Of a stretch of 64,000 nucleotides of DNA, positions 1 through 11,700 are shown piece by piece. Every line of letters begins with the position of its first letter. Positions within the stretch are counted from its first letter, which is position 1. The notes under the pieces were generated by a model. That model worked only from the letters and a program-made list of their open reading frames with translations, made no database searches and was not told the DNA's origin. The stretch spans positions 4,157,364 to 4,221,363 of the forward strand of contig CM040751.1 of assembly GCA_022829145.1 (NCBI GenBank), written 5' to 3'. The translations under genes and the position numbers were made by a program. Source of the DNA: Albula goreensis (taxonomy: Eukaryota > Chordata > Actinopteri > Albuliformes > Albulidae).

Positions 1-119
1 CTCTTGCATCCATTATGGTAGCCCAGGGCGGTTCGCTTATGAACGACCCCCTTCAGGAAATTTTACTTCCCGTTTTTGCTTGGCAAGCTACTCAAGAACT
101 GGAAACTGGAGAGTTGTAA

Positions 120-1300
120 CATGTGAGTACCTGGAGTAGCTAGGAATAGTATCAACCCTGTGGTTGCACTGTCAGGTAATCCGAGATTCTGAGCAAAGAA
201 ACCACAAATCTTTGAGCCCAAATCTTTGATACTCTGCACACTGACGGTGTACATTACAGCTTATGGGATTGTTTCCTCACGACTATTACCCACAACTAGT
301 ATTTCCATTACTGAGGAGAAAGTTTCCAAACAAGGTTAAAAAAGTAATGATACACGGTATGAAAACGTTTGTTTGTGGAAAGCTTTTTTATCCAAGCAAG
401 CTTAAAAAAAATAAATTAAAAAAATGGAGGTTTTCTAAGCTAGATTCCCTGAACAATGCTCTGACAAGCCATTTCTGCACATATTGTGTTTTTTCCCATC
501 AGTTACCTCAGGAATAGTTCTAAAGATGTTCATTACTGAGCACAGACCATTAGAGTGAAGATTGCTTATGAGGGAAAAAATATCATTACCTATATGAGCT
601 GCACTCACATACTTCACATTTTTGCAATGTAATGTATACACCTTCCACCTAATAGAACACATTCTGTCTCATTAATGGATATTTTATACACAGCGGTTCA
701 CAACAGGAATGAATATATGATAACGAAAGCAGGGAAACACAGGATATTGGACACGGACACGGAACGCTCGTCTTTTCAAAGGCTTTAATGTGAAGTATAA
801 AACAGGTGTGGGGTGATGATGGGGGCTTCCTAGAGAAGATAAAAGGGGGAATATGGCAGGTGTTACACCGGGTTCCGGAGAGCCATCAGCGGGAACGACT
901 ACCCTGCACTTCACCAGAGGGATGGCTAAAGCTTTCCTCCTCTCTCTCTCTCTGTCTCTGAGATTGTAAGATGAAAGAGGACATTGGTCTCAAAATGGGG
1001 TGCAATCTGAACCTGTCCCAAGCAGAGTGAGACCAAAAACGTTCCACAGGCTATTTCAAACCAGACTTTGATAGGCACTCTTAGGAAATACTATGTGCAT
1101 TGTTCTTGTATGATATCATATTTTTTTTCTTCTTTCTCAAGGATGTTCATGATATTTTATCTATAATATTGCCGATGCTTGTGGTCATTTTAAGATAATA
1201 TAGCGGGATGCCTACTCTATGCATTTTGACTGTCAAATAAGTACGTCATTGTGTCCTCTGGTTTCAATAAATGTCATAATAATGTTTAAATACTAATTCT
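120..1300 (+). other. Possible 3' UTR of a gene lying left of the window (weak)
   Basis: Frame 3 is open from the window edge to a TAA at 117-119, giving 38 codons with a protein-like composition. The stretch after it has no further long frame and reaches an AATAAA at 1266-1271, followed about 40 bases later by a T/G-rich tract, as at many cleavage sites. A last coding exon plus a 1.15-kb 3' UTR would fit. Against this, frame 2 is also open here, 38 codons can be open by chance, and I do not recognise the peptide. Nothing upstream is visible to show a splice acceptor. Confidence 0.18.
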
Positions 1301-2330
1301 CTAAACCATGTCTTTGACTGGTTTGAACGAGGACTTCAACCAAAGTGTTTTTTTTCCTCCCTCCTCCCCTTTTGGAGTCAGTTCGGGGGCTTAATTATGT
1401 TTGTAGTATTCATGCAGTATTTTGTGTACTGTTTCCATGTACTGAGTAATTTGAACTCTTGTGACATTGTGTCAGCTTTTCATACTTGACATCTAAGTGA
1501 AGTTTGTAGCATTATAGCTACCATGTTGATGCCTTGTGTGTATTAGGTGTGCTTGCACGTGTGTTGTGTTTTTTATGTCTTTCTACTATCGTCTGAAGTT
1601 CATTTGATACCAGGAGGCAGTGTTGTATGTGACTGTTATGTGTGACAATCAGGCCATTACCAACTGTAGAGATATTAAGCATTGGAATCAATACAAAAAA
1701 TTCAGTTGAACAAGGTCATTATATCCAGATGGGTATGTTTCTGTTACCATGAAGGGAAATCAAACGGTAAATACAGAACATTTACAGCTAGGCTGCAAGT
1801 ATGCAATAATCATTTTGAACCAATTCTGTTCTATATGAAGGTTGGCCTCCATAGGGTCATATGATGGATTCAGGTTATGTTTTGTCATACGCTAATTTTT
1901 AAAAATGCATAAGGTCTTCACTTGGATTATTTCACTAGCTCGAAAAAAGGAAGGAGCTGAAGCATTCAGAGGTCAGTACATAAAATATTTTGACAGACAG
2001 GAGAAACTGACTGACATTTCAATGAACACAGTGTCTTCCTCTTCTCATGATATTTGAACTTTGAGGACTCTTTTGAAGAGAATTTTGACATCCCAGAATG
2101 CATATCTTTTCCTCGGAATAATTACCTGTGACAAAGGTGAAAAAGCCCCAACACAGAAACCAAACCTCACTAAGAATCTAATATACATTTTAATTACTGT
2201 CTTTCAGCTCATTTGCCATTTTGATCCCATAGACTGTGCAATTTTCACATCTTTGTTAAGATTGTACCAAGCGGTTATTGCTGTAAAAATTATCCTTAAA
2301 CACTGACAGGTACACCGATAACCCATGTCC
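1301..2330. other. Intergenic or intronic DNA, nothing recognised
   Basis: This is AT-rich single-copy-looking sequence with only short ORFs (60 and 81 codons) that show no recognisable motif. I see no repeat family, CpG cluster or RNA gene. Confidence 0.5.
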
Positions 2331-2337
2331 TTCACAG

Positions 2338-2347
2338 CCTTATAAGG
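2338..2347. promoter_or_regulatory. Consensus CArG box (SRF-type site)
   Basis: The ten bases CCTTATAAGG fit the SRF consensus CC(A/T)6GG exactly and form a perfect palindrome. About four matches to this degenerate consensus are expected by chance in 64 kb, so the site alone proves nothing. No promoter context is visible. Confidence 0.2.
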
Positions 2348-2427
2348 GCCAACTTGAGTGCATCGTTGAAAATGGATTCTCGGCTAACCCCAGCGTGATG
2401 TCTCTTTAGGAGGACGTAGCAACACTT

Positions 2428-2468
2428 GGGTGGGGTGGGGTGGGGTGGGATGGAGGTGGGAGGGGGGT
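2428..2468 (+). repeat. G-rich GGGGT tandem tract with G-quadruplex potential
   Basis: Five runs of three to four G are separated by single T residues, followed by further G-runs to about 2468. Single-nucleotide loops between G-runs are the arrangement that favours very stable parallel G-quadruplexes. The C-rich complement lies on the minus strand. Confidence 0.75.
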
Positions 2469-2723
2469 GTGAGGGACGTTTTCACCGTTTGCCCCGTCCT
2501 CTGTCGCCGGCAAAGACTCAATACTCGATTAAAATTCCTGCCACGGTCCTCCAACAACCTGCTGCCGTCCGCCATACTGTACCATAACCGAGGGTTCTTT
2601 TAAACACTATTTAAAAGAGTGAGTTATCAGTTCAGTGAAGAAATGTGATGTTAACAGCGGCAACTCTCACAGAACCGCTCTCATATATATGCTGTACTCA
2701 TTAAAATGAGTGGAAAAAATGTT

Positions 2724-3184
2724 ATGTGCGTGTGTATCTGCATGTGTGTGTGCGTGAGCACACATGTACACAAACACATAATTGTTAAACACAACAAAAG
2801 CCTACTCAAAAACAATGTGACTATAATTTCAATCTGTTTATATCTATTTAGAAGACTTTATTCATTTAGACGACTACAAGCTGTGTAAATACAGATGTGG
2901 TCTTTTTGTTTAAAATCACACTTCTCTCATCTAGTGACAGCACAGTAACCCAAACTGCTGCGATTCTGCTTCCCAAGTCTGGTCTTGTTTTATGAAACAT
3001 TACTGGAACAATTTCATTTGGATCCATTTTATAACATGCTATTAGTTCTTGTTACTTTATCTCCTCATATAAAATACTCCAGCGGGGAAAACAATCGAAA
3101 GTCTAACACATATCGGCACATCTCAGACATGTTTGAGCTCATCTTTCTGTAAAAATGAGACGTGTGTGTGTGTGTGTGTGTGTG
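2724..3184. repeat. TG-rich stretch ending in a (TG)n microsatellite
   Basis: Imperfect TG repeats occupy about 2724-2770, and a clean (GT)n run of about 11 units occupies 3162-3184. The sequence between is ordinary AT-rich DNA with nothing recognised. Confidence 0.8.
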
Positions 3185-3869
3185 CTCACCATGCACCTGC
3201 CTACATACACATAACTTGTGAATCTCACCATTAAAATTCTCAATAGAGCCATATCTTGTGGTGTACTTGGTTGTAAGTTACTTGCTTTGCATTAAATGAA
3301 AAGAGCAGTGTCCTCATACCACATTACTACATCTCAACCTCATCACATTTGTGGCAAAATGGATGCAAGTTGATTTGCTTTTTTTGCACTCGAGGGAAAA
3401 ATACCAACGGCATCAGTTTCAATCGACTAACAGTAGGTGCAAAATGGGGCCTTGGTATATTTGATTGAATCTATACCATTAACTTCAGAGACACAGGAGC
3501 TGGTAGTGACATTGGATAGTTTACAGCAGTTTGCATCAAGATAATGTGCCAAATCTCTGACTTGATTTCCGGCCATTTCCGATTAATGATTAACTCCACG
3601 TAATAAATGTAATTTTTATTAGCCGTGCCTCTGTTTTCATTCTTAGGTGGGGAATCTGTCTTTGGAAAAGGGGAGATTTGACACTCAGCTACCACGATTT
3701 CCTCTGGAACTTTCCTCAAATGCATCCAGACAACCTTTGTGCTGAGCTAACAGAAGTTATAAAAGGTCATCTCCTCATTCATTTATCGAACTGTCCAATT
3801 TGTGGTTCTCATCTCTGTTTGAGCATCGCCACAGCCTGCTGTTTGTTTGGTAAAGGTTGATAATCCCTC
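3185..3869. other. Intergenic or intronic DNA, nothing recognised
   Basis: Two short opposing ORFs (84 and 60 codons) overlap around 3678-3725. Neither resembles a known family. No repeat or compositional feature stands out. Confidence 0.45.
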
Positions 3870-4480
3870 ATTTAAACCGTTAATTTGATATGTTTCTGAA
3901 AACAGAGCTGTCACAAAGCATACAATGAGATAGGCTATCATGCACTGAGAATCGCCGGTTTATAAGTACCAATCATTATTCCACGCATAATTCTTCATTG
4001 CAGGCTGCAATTACTTGTTCAATTGAATCAATTGATGGTGAATCAGTGATAGCACGCAACAGCTAACAGATCGTCTTTTTTTTTTTTGATTTGTGAAGAA
4101 AACACAATCTAGAACGGAGTCAGGAATGAAGATGATTCACCCTGGCGGAAAAATGAGCCCCCGGCACAGTCCAAATTTTGCAACTAAAACCAGGACGCTG
4201 CAGAAATGCAGCGCCGTTGCTAATTTAGAGTCGGCCGCGCTGCTGTAGGGTCCGCTGTGACACGGACTGACAGAACCTGCCAAGGGCCTGGCGGGAGGCC
4301 CTCGCTGCTGACTCAGGCTCGCCCTGACAGCCGCTCCGAAAGGAGCAGCATCGACCGCTAACCTAGAAATAAGCATGTGTGTCCCTCGCACCTCAACTCC
4401 GACTGAGCCTTCAGCGCGAAGGCGCAAGACCGAGAGCAAGTAATTTATGCACCGTTCTGAGAGAAGGATTAACAGCATTT
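3870..4480. promoter_or_regulatory. Candidate conserved regulatory element, homeodomain-rich then GC-rich
   Basis: The left half (to about 4070) is dense in TAAT/ATTA and CAATT cores and includes two palindromic TCAATTGA octamers separated by one base (4019-4035). The right half (4140-4450) changes abruptly to GC-rich sequence with many CpGs and small inverted repeats such as CTGCAG-containing arms near 4190-4215. This AT/GC two-part make-up is common in conserved non-coding elements near developmental genes. The 113-codon minus-strand ORF here is probably only a by-product of GC content. Confidence 0.35.
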
Positions 4481-5206
4481 CTCATGGGGTGATACCTGGG
4501 GAGAGCTGTAACCTTATTTATGGATGTTTTTCCATAAATACTGTTTTAAAACTTTTTATTCGCTTGTATTGTTTGCACTTGTACTGAGCTTTATGCTGAA
4601 AAAGATTCTATGTGACAAGGAAGTAAGTTACTCCATGATGTCTCTGAATCTGACAGTTCTCCCTTGTCATATGAAATATTTTATTGTTTAAATTATAAAT
4701 TATATTGTCATGGCTGTTGATAGAGAAGAGCCACCTGGTGAATCAATTCCTTTATAATTTGGAAACATTTTCTTGAAAGTTGCAACATGTCTAAACTACA
4801 GATGTAGGTTCAATTACCTTAACAAACTCAGTTTTAGACAAATACATGAAATGAGATTCAATCACGGAAGAAAAGGATGAATGCAAATACCAAACCAAAG
4901 CTTGTGTCCTCCAAGGTAACACACACCCACACACCGCAGACAGCAAAGAAAAGAAGCCAGCCATGCAGGTGCATAGATTTAATTTCAGCTTGTCATAAAT
5001 CCTGCTCCGTTCAGTGCTGCATTCATTCAGTAAGGAGAAACTCCTCCCCCATCACTACCTCAACCAATACCTGCCTTCTTTATGGCCCATGCATAATTCA
5101 TTTTCAACCAATAGAAGACCAGACAAAATTTTAGTAATAGAGAATTTCATGTGTGTAGAGCGAGATTTTGTAATGGAACACTGACAGAGCTGTCTTACCT
5201 ACTGCT
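4481..5206. other. AT-rich spacer with one perfect octamer
   Basis: Nothing gene-like is present. A perfect POU octamer ATGCAAAT occurs at 4881-4888. Confidence 0.4.
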
Positions 5207-5207
5207 G

Positions 5208-5232
5208 ACACACACACACACACACACACACC
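5208..5232. repeat. (CA)n microsatellite
   Basis: About 12 uninterrupted CA units, directly visible. Confidence 0.9.
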
Positions 5233-5474
5233 ATAAAGACACCCCTCTGCCCTAAAGTGTTTCCCTGGTGAGTTTCGCTGAGTGATTACCTAGGCCTTAG
5301 CTCGGCCTTTGAAGTTAGTTTGACCCCAGAACAGGCTAACTGCTCTCGCTTCAGACGGTGCCATGATGCGCATGCAGTTGCCCCAGTAACCTGCACTAGT
5401 TATGAAAGAAGTGGACCAAACATTTTTCACAAACATCACATGACCAGACCCGCAGGAGTTTTCTTTTCTTCCTG

Positions 5475-5501
5475 TTTTTTTTTTTTTTTTTTTTTTTTTT
5501 T
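5475..5501. repeat. Poly-T tract of 27 bases
   Basis: This is the longest homopolymer in the window, preceded by a T/C-rich stretch (TTTTCTTTTCTTCC). It could be the A-tail of a minus-strand retroposon, but no recognisable SINE or LINE body adjoins it and no target-site duplication was found. Confidence 0.85.
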
Positions 5502-6946
5502 ATAGGGAAAGGGCACATAAAACAGTGATTAAGTGGTAATAACTGAACCACATTATACATAAACTGAAATGAATAATAAACAAATTTGCCCCTGAGAAAA
5601 ACATGCTGATCAAGGAAAGAACATTATCCACCTGAAATTTTGTATTATAATAATAATTATTATTATTATCACAACTCTTTATTTGGATAATTAAAGGGAA
5701 GTCTTCAGAACTGTCAATTCTTCACCAGAAAATGAAACTATGAATTATGAATATAAAAAAACACCTTGTTTTATAGTTTAAAAATTATGCTAATTCACAG
5801 AAACATGAAAAAGACAACGAAAAATCAAATTGCATAAAAAAGCCACAAGAAAGGACACAGGTCAAATTTCCTGAAAAATGTCAATGAGACATTCTCTGAA
5901 GACATGCTTATTCCATCACAAAATTGAAATGAAAGCAATGTATACAAAATCATAATAATTACTACACATTTCCGGGTTTATCATAATAATGAAAGAAAAA
6001 TAACTAAGAAGAGGCTGATAAAAGTAAGCACCAACTCAAAGTGAACAGGTTGAAGCCCCCCTACAGGCAAACATTGAGTCTCCATGGTAACTTCCATACC
6101 AGTTATCTAAAATTAATCTGTGGATATGTATGTTCAACATGAAAGTGAAATGAATCCATTTTGAAGGCTCTGCTTCCACATATTAGCAAAACCACCAATT
6201 AGCACAAAGTCGTTCACCTGAAGTTGATCAATACAGCTGTAATGTGATCCTAATTAAGTCATTTTAGCCTGCTGCTTGTCAGGAAGGCATGCGTAAAACG
6301 TGACCCATTTGTTATGTTGACTTGCCTAAAATCAATCAGTAATCAATCAAAAATCAATCAACCACTGCCCATGTACTTAAAGGGGTAATTTTGTTAGATA
6401 GGAGGCCAAATCTGAAATCCGCAGTTATCAGTAATGAAAGTCTGTGTGGAAACATCAGTTTTTCGCAGTGAAAGGGTTACATAAACATGCTGTGCTTTTT
6501 GACACATAATTAGCCAGTTACATAAGAAAAACACTTTGTTGAGGATCACATGTTCACAAACAACAAGTTACCACTGGTGTTATGCCGAACTGCATGTACG
6601 ATTACGACATTAAAAGATGGTTGCCAGTCTTCCACGATCTATGCCCATCTTCATCTATATGTTTCCATTTAGCGTCTCACAATAATGAACAACTGAGCTT
6701 CAGCTAAGGGTGGATTAGAGGGGAGCTGTGAATTTACTGTTTGATCTGCTTAACAAGTTTAAGGTGTTCCAGTCAGCCATCCCAGATAAGGGTTTTCCAA
6801 AGCCTAGAGAGGACTTATGGAAGCTCTGTGATTTCCCCTGAGGTGTCTGTGTCTTGCATACAAGGTATATTTGAAAATCAAAGCATCTTCTTGATCTCAA
6901 GGAAAAGGGTAAAACTGTTTTTTTTTTACATGGAAAAAGCTGAACA
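5502..6946. other. AT-rich spacer with small simple repeats
   Basis: A TAA/TTA triplet palindrome lies at about 5645-5669, and an AATCAATC-type simple run at about 6330-6362 gives several PBX/HOX-like TGATTGAT cores by repetition. No gene, RNA or dispersed repeat was recognised. Confidence 0.5.
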
Positions 6947-7149
6947 TTCAGCCAAGCCTGGCGGTTGGCATTATGGGGAAGAGTTGCTGGTCACATGTTG
7001 TTCTATTATTATAAAGCTTTTATAAATCATGTGTACAGCATTTATTATGTGTATTAACATCTTACATCGTTCAGCCAAGCCTGGTGGCTGGCATTTTGAG
7101 GAGGAGTTTCTGGTCACTTGTTAGCGTATTATCCTAAAGCTTTTATAAA
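6947..7149 (+). repeat. Tandem duplication: two 80-bp copies at a 123-bp period
   Basis: Copy 1 (6947-7026) and copy 2 (7070-7149) share start TTCAGCCAAGCCTGG and end AAAGCTTTTATAAA with scattered substitutions between, about 80 percent identical by eye. A 43-bp spacer lies between them. The copies have diverged, so the duplication is not recent. The source family is unknown. Confidence 0.85.
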
Positions 7150-7243
7150 ACCTATATTCCACATATATTAGCATGTAATAACATATGGGAAATGATGCTG
7201 TATGGTTTTAAATATGTTATTACATATTAATAAATGCTGTACA
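7032..7243. repeat. Nested inverted repeats (MITE-like)
   Basis: The outer arms are a perfect 16-bp inverted repeat, TGTACAGCATTTATTA at 7032-7047 and its complement at 7228-7243, with partial complementarity continuing inward. Inside lies a 14-bp perfect hairpin (ATGTAATAACATAT, 7173-7186 with 7212-7225, 25-nt loop). The second copy of the 80-bp tandem repeat sits between the outer arms. This could be a small non-autonomous transposon inserted in, or giving rise to, the duplication. No target-site duplication was identified. Confidence 0.6.
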
Positions 7244-7249
7244 TGGGAT

Positions 7250-8395
7250 TGATTATCTACTTTGACAATCTACTACAATTCTGATGTATAATTTAAAGCT
7301 TCACTATATAAGTATATACTCATAGTATGTAGTACGTCCCTCAGTGAAATTACTTGAAAGCATTAGCATGTTCAGTTCTAAATTATTATTAGTCAAGAAT
7401 ACATATTTTATAATGTGGTATCATTATTTAATACCTACATAATTATTTCTATTAATCATTTTACACATATCATGAAAACTTGAAGGAAAGGGTCTTACAT
7501 GAATTAATTGCTTTTTCTAACCACCTATGGTATGATAAGAATTGTCAGTTATTATTTCTGTTTGAGTTTATTCTACTCATTTCATTGAACTTTCGGGATT
7601 GTTAAATTGATATCAGGCAAGAATTTTCTAAAGATAATGAACATTTTTTGAAAAAATAATTGTTATAATAACCTGGCTTACATTCAAGTCTTACCTCTTT
7701 TTGTTCTATGGATTTTCAGTGCTTATGAGCAAAAGTGGAAGTCATGTCACCTATATTTGACACTGACCTACAATGCTATATTTTACAGCCATTGTTCCAT
7801 TGTTCTCTGTGGACTAGCCCAGCGTCAGAGTTATCCAATCTAAGCTTGAATGTTTTGTATAAGCTGTAGTGTGGGCAATATGAATGGATTTATCCAAACT
7901 GATTACCTATACTCTCTGAAGTGAAGATGGCTTGATTGCTTGTTTATGGTTTCTCAGAGTTGCAGATCACGCTATAGTTCCTTGATGCCATTGATGGAAA
8001 TGGCACAGAGGGAGAGAAAACATGTTCAATGCTGATTGGTCCTTGGTCTAGGAAAAACAACCAATCCCTTGAAAGTCATCACTCTTGGCCACCCTTACCT
8101 TTTTTCCTTATAATGAGTTACCTGCCTCCTCTTCATAAAAATTTTAGGAGTCTTTGGTTACCGCTGAACCTCGTCCATAATTTGTCTCATTGATCGAAAG
8201 CACTTCAGCCCACTTAGTTTGATGTAATGATTTTTACATTACTGACCATCTGAGCCAGTCAAAACTTCACAGTTTGGGTGAATAATGATTCCCTCGCTCT
8301 AATTGCCATTCAATACATTACACGCGTTTGATATGAATTAACGCTTATGGGTTATTAATCATAAAATGTCCTCACAATTTCTGTCCGTTCTTCCA
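7250..8395. other. AT-rich spacer, nothing recognised
   Basis: The sequence is strongly AT-rich, especially 7250-7680, with no long ORF, no CpG cluster and no identifiable repeat. Confidence 0.5.
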
Positions 8396-8490
8396 ACAGA
8401 CTGGCGACCTTTGCAGGAGGTCACCCTGCCTTATGCCCACTGCATTCTGGGATAGGCTCCAGCCCCTGTGACTCTAGATCTGGTTACGCT
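8396..8490 (+). repeat. Fragment of a fish dispersed repeat (CTGGGATAGGCTCCAGCC tail)
   Basis: The string from GACTGGCGACC through CTGGGATAGGCTCCAGCCCC matches the 3' portion of a very common fish repeat whose fuller copy lies at 22153-22470 in this window. Only the 3' part is present here. Identification is from remembered family features plus similarity to the second copy. Confidence 0.6.
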
Positions 8491-8789
8491 GGTATTTTCA
8501 TGGTCGGATGCAGGGTTGCCTACATGATTTGATCATGCACAAAACAATGCTTATGCTAGTGCTAACACAATTTCATCCAACAGAATTCTTTGGGGAAAAA
8601 AGTTTGCTGGTGTTGTGTTGAATTTGGTTGCTTTTTTGCATTTTTTTCCCCATACCTATACTTGGATTGGCTTCCGAATGGCTTGCTAATGGTCTGCAGT
8701 CAGAAGCCTTAGTTTAATTACTTGAGCTAGAAACAGGAAGAATATGGCTTAGTTTCATAAACCAATAATTAAAGGTTAAAAAAGAAAGA
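8491..8789. other. Spacer, nothing recognised
   Basis: Ordinary AT-rich sequence without features. Confidence 0.4.
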
Positions 8790-8939
8790 AATTCATGCCC
8801 TAGTGGTACAGACAGTGCGTACTGGCAAACTGCCGTAGGCACTAGTGGATAGATAGATGGTTAGATGGAGTATTTCCATCCAAAAAAAAAAGAAAATTGC
8901 AGTTGCAGTCCTAGGGGTAAAGATTTTCACACACATTTT

Positions 8940-9250
8940 ACAGCATAAGCGAGCATAGGCAATCTGTGAGAGACTGGTAAAAGCATGAATTGGCACACTT
9001 AAAGACTAGGTCCCTGATGGCTCTTAGACGTGAAGCAATAGCGAAAAGTCCCACATCGCCAAGTCGATATAAAGCCAAAAATGGGCTTTCATTTTTAAAA
9101 CTCTTTCCATATTTAGCGATCACCATTTCGGATCGCTTTACATCAATGTCTTCAGGGGATCCAATGTCTATATGTGCCAAAGCCCATGTTTCTTATAAAG
9201 AAAGCTTCAATGATTTCAAATACTGCACACAGAGCATGTGTTAAAGGGCC
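8940..9250. promoter_or_regulatory. Candidate conserved element, open on both strands
   Basis: Opposing ORFs of 80 and 84 codons overlap across 8990-9180 with few stop codons. The sequence has moderate GC, retained CpGs (for example TCGATATAAAGCC and GATCGC) and is not repeat-like. Stop-poor, CpG-retaining, non-repetitive DNA in a desert is often constrained regulatory sequence. A minus-strand exon cannot be excluded, but no convincing splice frame or protein family was seen. Confidence 0.3.
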
Positions 9251-9385
9251 AGAGTCATTACGGGAGAGTGATCGTGGCTGTAATGAGAAAGTGTAGTGGC
9301 ACTGAACACGGATTCAGCACGAGTGACATCTACTCCTTAAAACTTAAAGGTAATCGTATATCTCATCTTATTATAAAATGTTATA

Positions 9386-9550
9386 TGAGGCGTGGCTGTT
9401 AAATAATGAGACGTCAACTTCGAGCGATGCAAACTGACAGCGAACTGAAGACGTGAGCGGATTGAAGCTTTTAGGGGTTGTTTATGTTTGCCCGTTGGTC
9501 AATGCATACCGTGTGGTTCATGCATGCGCATTGCCGTTCTACTTACATAA
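9386..9550. mobile_element. Possible mariner-like terminal fragment
   Basis: The phrase GGCGTGGCTGTTAAATAATGAGAC resembles in style the terminal region of some mariner-group transposons. No matching inverted end, TA duplication or transposase frame is visible. If real it is a short relic. The rest of the block is unremarkable. Confidence 0.22.
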
Positions 9551-9639
9551 GCCCAGTGTAGTTATTCATACGTATGAGGTGTGATAACATGCAATAATAA
9601 TAATATATATATATGAACAACGAAACAGCGAAAGAAAGG

Positions 9640-10110
9640 AAAGCTACTGCCTCTTCATTGAATGCATACCTCCACCATGCTTTTCCCCCTTATCACAAAG
9701 ACATTAATGTCACCTAGTTTCATTTCAATCCGTAAGGAACTGCTCTGGTTATCCCGTTCAGAGAAAGGCAAACAGATACCCAAACAAGGGCTCAGGTGTG
9801 ATTTCATCGTCTCTCCGTAGCTGCAAACGAAGGTAAAAAAACAAAAAAACAGATCACCTTGACTAGCTGTTCTGACTTCGAAATCCCTCACAAGCTGCCC
9901 TGCGTTTCAGAGATGCTTTAATTAAATGCAAATGGCACCCGGCAGAGACTGTCCTCTCTTTCAGGAAGAGGAAGAGACAACAATAGCGGTACTGTGTTCT
10001 GTAGCCTCCTACCTCAAGCCAATTGGAACATGCAGACTTAATTACAATAATGAGAGTAAGAATGCAGAAGTATTTCGAAGAATGGCAAGGCAATGACTTT
10101 TTCCATCTGT
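9640..10110. promoter_or_regulatory. Candidate regulatory block with POU octamer beside TTAATTAA
   Basis: A perfect octamer ATGCAAAT (9926-9933) directly follows a TTAATTAA homeodomain palindrome. The flanking sequence is non-repetitive with mixed composition. Opposing short ORFs are not coding-like. Function is inferred only from motif content. Confidence 0.25.
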
Positions 10111-10227
10111 TCCAGGAGGGCTGAGTGTGATTTCACCGTTGCCATTATCATAAGAATACAGATCTTCATGCCAGCAGCATGCTGTAGGCATCTGTGGAGT
10201 CTACGTGTCCTCCAGCTATGCTATTTG

Positions 10228-10515
10228 TATCACACACAAACTCACACTTGAGCAAACACACACACTTGCTCACAAATATACAAAGACCTCACATGCAGAC
10301 ACACAGGCACACTCAGATTACATGTATATTCAGTCGTCACAAATATGTATGTGTCCACAAGAACACGTGTACACAAGCGCAAACAATCAGCGAGTGACAT
10401 AAATGTTTGTGGCAGCTCAAACATGCAAACGCACATAAATGCAAGCTCTCTCTGAGACACACACACGCGCTCACACGCACACATATTCAGGCATGCACCC
10501 CTCCACACACAATCG
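10228..10515. repeat. Degenerate CA-rich simple-sequence tract
   Basis: About 290 bases of interrupted ACACAC, CACACTCA and ACACGCG motifs, an old imperfect microsatellite. It produces overlapping ORFs of 65-92 codons on both strands with low-complexity His/Thr/Cys-rich products, which are artefacts. Confidence 0.8.
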
Positions 10516-10726
10516 AACACATGTACATCTATGATGTACCCAGCTCTGCGTTTCTTAGGAATCTATTTCTACGAGTGTTACACTGGGGGAAATCGTTCTG
10601 TGTCTTCTTGTTTTCAGTGTCTGACAAGTTTTCTGCCAACCATATACACTAGGTCAAAAGCAGACATCTTCACAGTTGGCTGTCAGGCAACTAAAGGCAG
10701 ATGACAGGTTTTTGAAAGTGTTTTCG

Positions 10727-10754
<28 letters not shown>
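10727..10754. repeat. (TA)n microsatellite
   Basis: Fourteen TA units in an uninterrupted run, directly visible. Confidence 0.9.
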
Positions 10755-10755
<1 letters not shown>

Positions 10756-10758
<3 letters not shown>

Positions 10759-11575
10759 GAGTGGGGCAAAATACGAGAAACATGTGAAAGAACACATTCA
10801 GTCCAGCAGGAATTTGGCCATTTTACACCACCGTAAGTTTCTCTCAGAGTGTTCATGTTAATCTCACACTTGGCCAAAGTGTTTCATGGCAACATAAATC
10901 TGTCAACACATCTTTCACCTGAAATGGTACCAGCAGTCACAAAACTGATAAAAAAAATTTATTAAGATATTTCCAAAAATAAATGCCACTGCCTCAAGAT
11001 AACATTTTCTGAAAGATTAGAGTGTGTATATATTCATATCAGCTATCATTTTTTTGTAATTTGAACTTGTTCATGTTCATAATCATATTATTTAAATTAG
11101 CCAATGTTATTACAGATATTGCAAACTAGAAATCAGGAAAGATGCCAAAAAAATGCATTTATTCTAGTGACAAAACAAAAACAAACAACCCCTACATCCA
11201 TAGCTGTTTGCTGACAGACTAGTTTTACATTGTGGAGTTCTCAGACAAAATTTCTTCTTATCAGTGTTAAACCTGCAAGAGTAAAACTGAAATCTTTCTT
11301 CTTTATCGGGATGTTATCATGGAGTTTTTGGCTTGGAGGAAATGACATAATTGTCTAATTGAAGTGTAGAATTCTATGATGTCAAAAACCTGTAATTTGG
11401 GTGCTAGGACCTGAATTTCACACTGACTTGACTGTCATTACCTTATAATTTTTCTCCCTCTTTACCTATCAAAACCATGAAATATGAAATGATACCCTCG
11501 GCAGAGTTTGGTTTGGTTATATGACTCCTGACTCCATTTGTATTGCAGGAGTTTAAATATGGTCAAAAACATACT
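10756..11575. other. Spacer, nothing recognised
   Basis: AT-rich non-repetitive sequence without long ORFs or CpG clusters. Confidence 0.45.
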
Positions 11576-11700
11576 TTGTAACATTTTGCACACAGTACAC
11601 ATAGCGAATTGGACACATGTTACTATTATGTGGTAACATGACAGTAATTGGTACTTAGTTGTAACATGACCGCAAAATTACATGGTAACAACAACATATG
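11576..11700. repeat. Degenerate internally repeated sequence (GTAACAT/GTTAC motif)
   Basis: GTAACAT or its complement occurs at least four times in 120 bases, alternating in orientation around a TATGTGGTAACATGAC core. This resembles the arms of a decayed MITE, but no clean terminal repeat could be drawn. Confidence 0.35.

Noticed and set aside
2338-2347. CArG box as a meaningful SRF site
   Set aside because: The degenerate consensus is expected several times by chance in 64 kb; kept only as a low-confidence site.
6330-6362. Cluster of TGATTGAT-type PBX/HOX cores
   Set aside because: Arises from a simple AATCAATC repeat rather than independent sites.
8793-8940. Possible tRNA or SINE head near AGTGGTACAGACAGTGCG
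   Set aside because: No clear A and B boxes at correct spacing and no cloverleaf could be drawn.
10194-10520. Overlapping His/Thr/Cys-rich ORFs
   Set aside because: Translation of an imperfect CA microsatellite.
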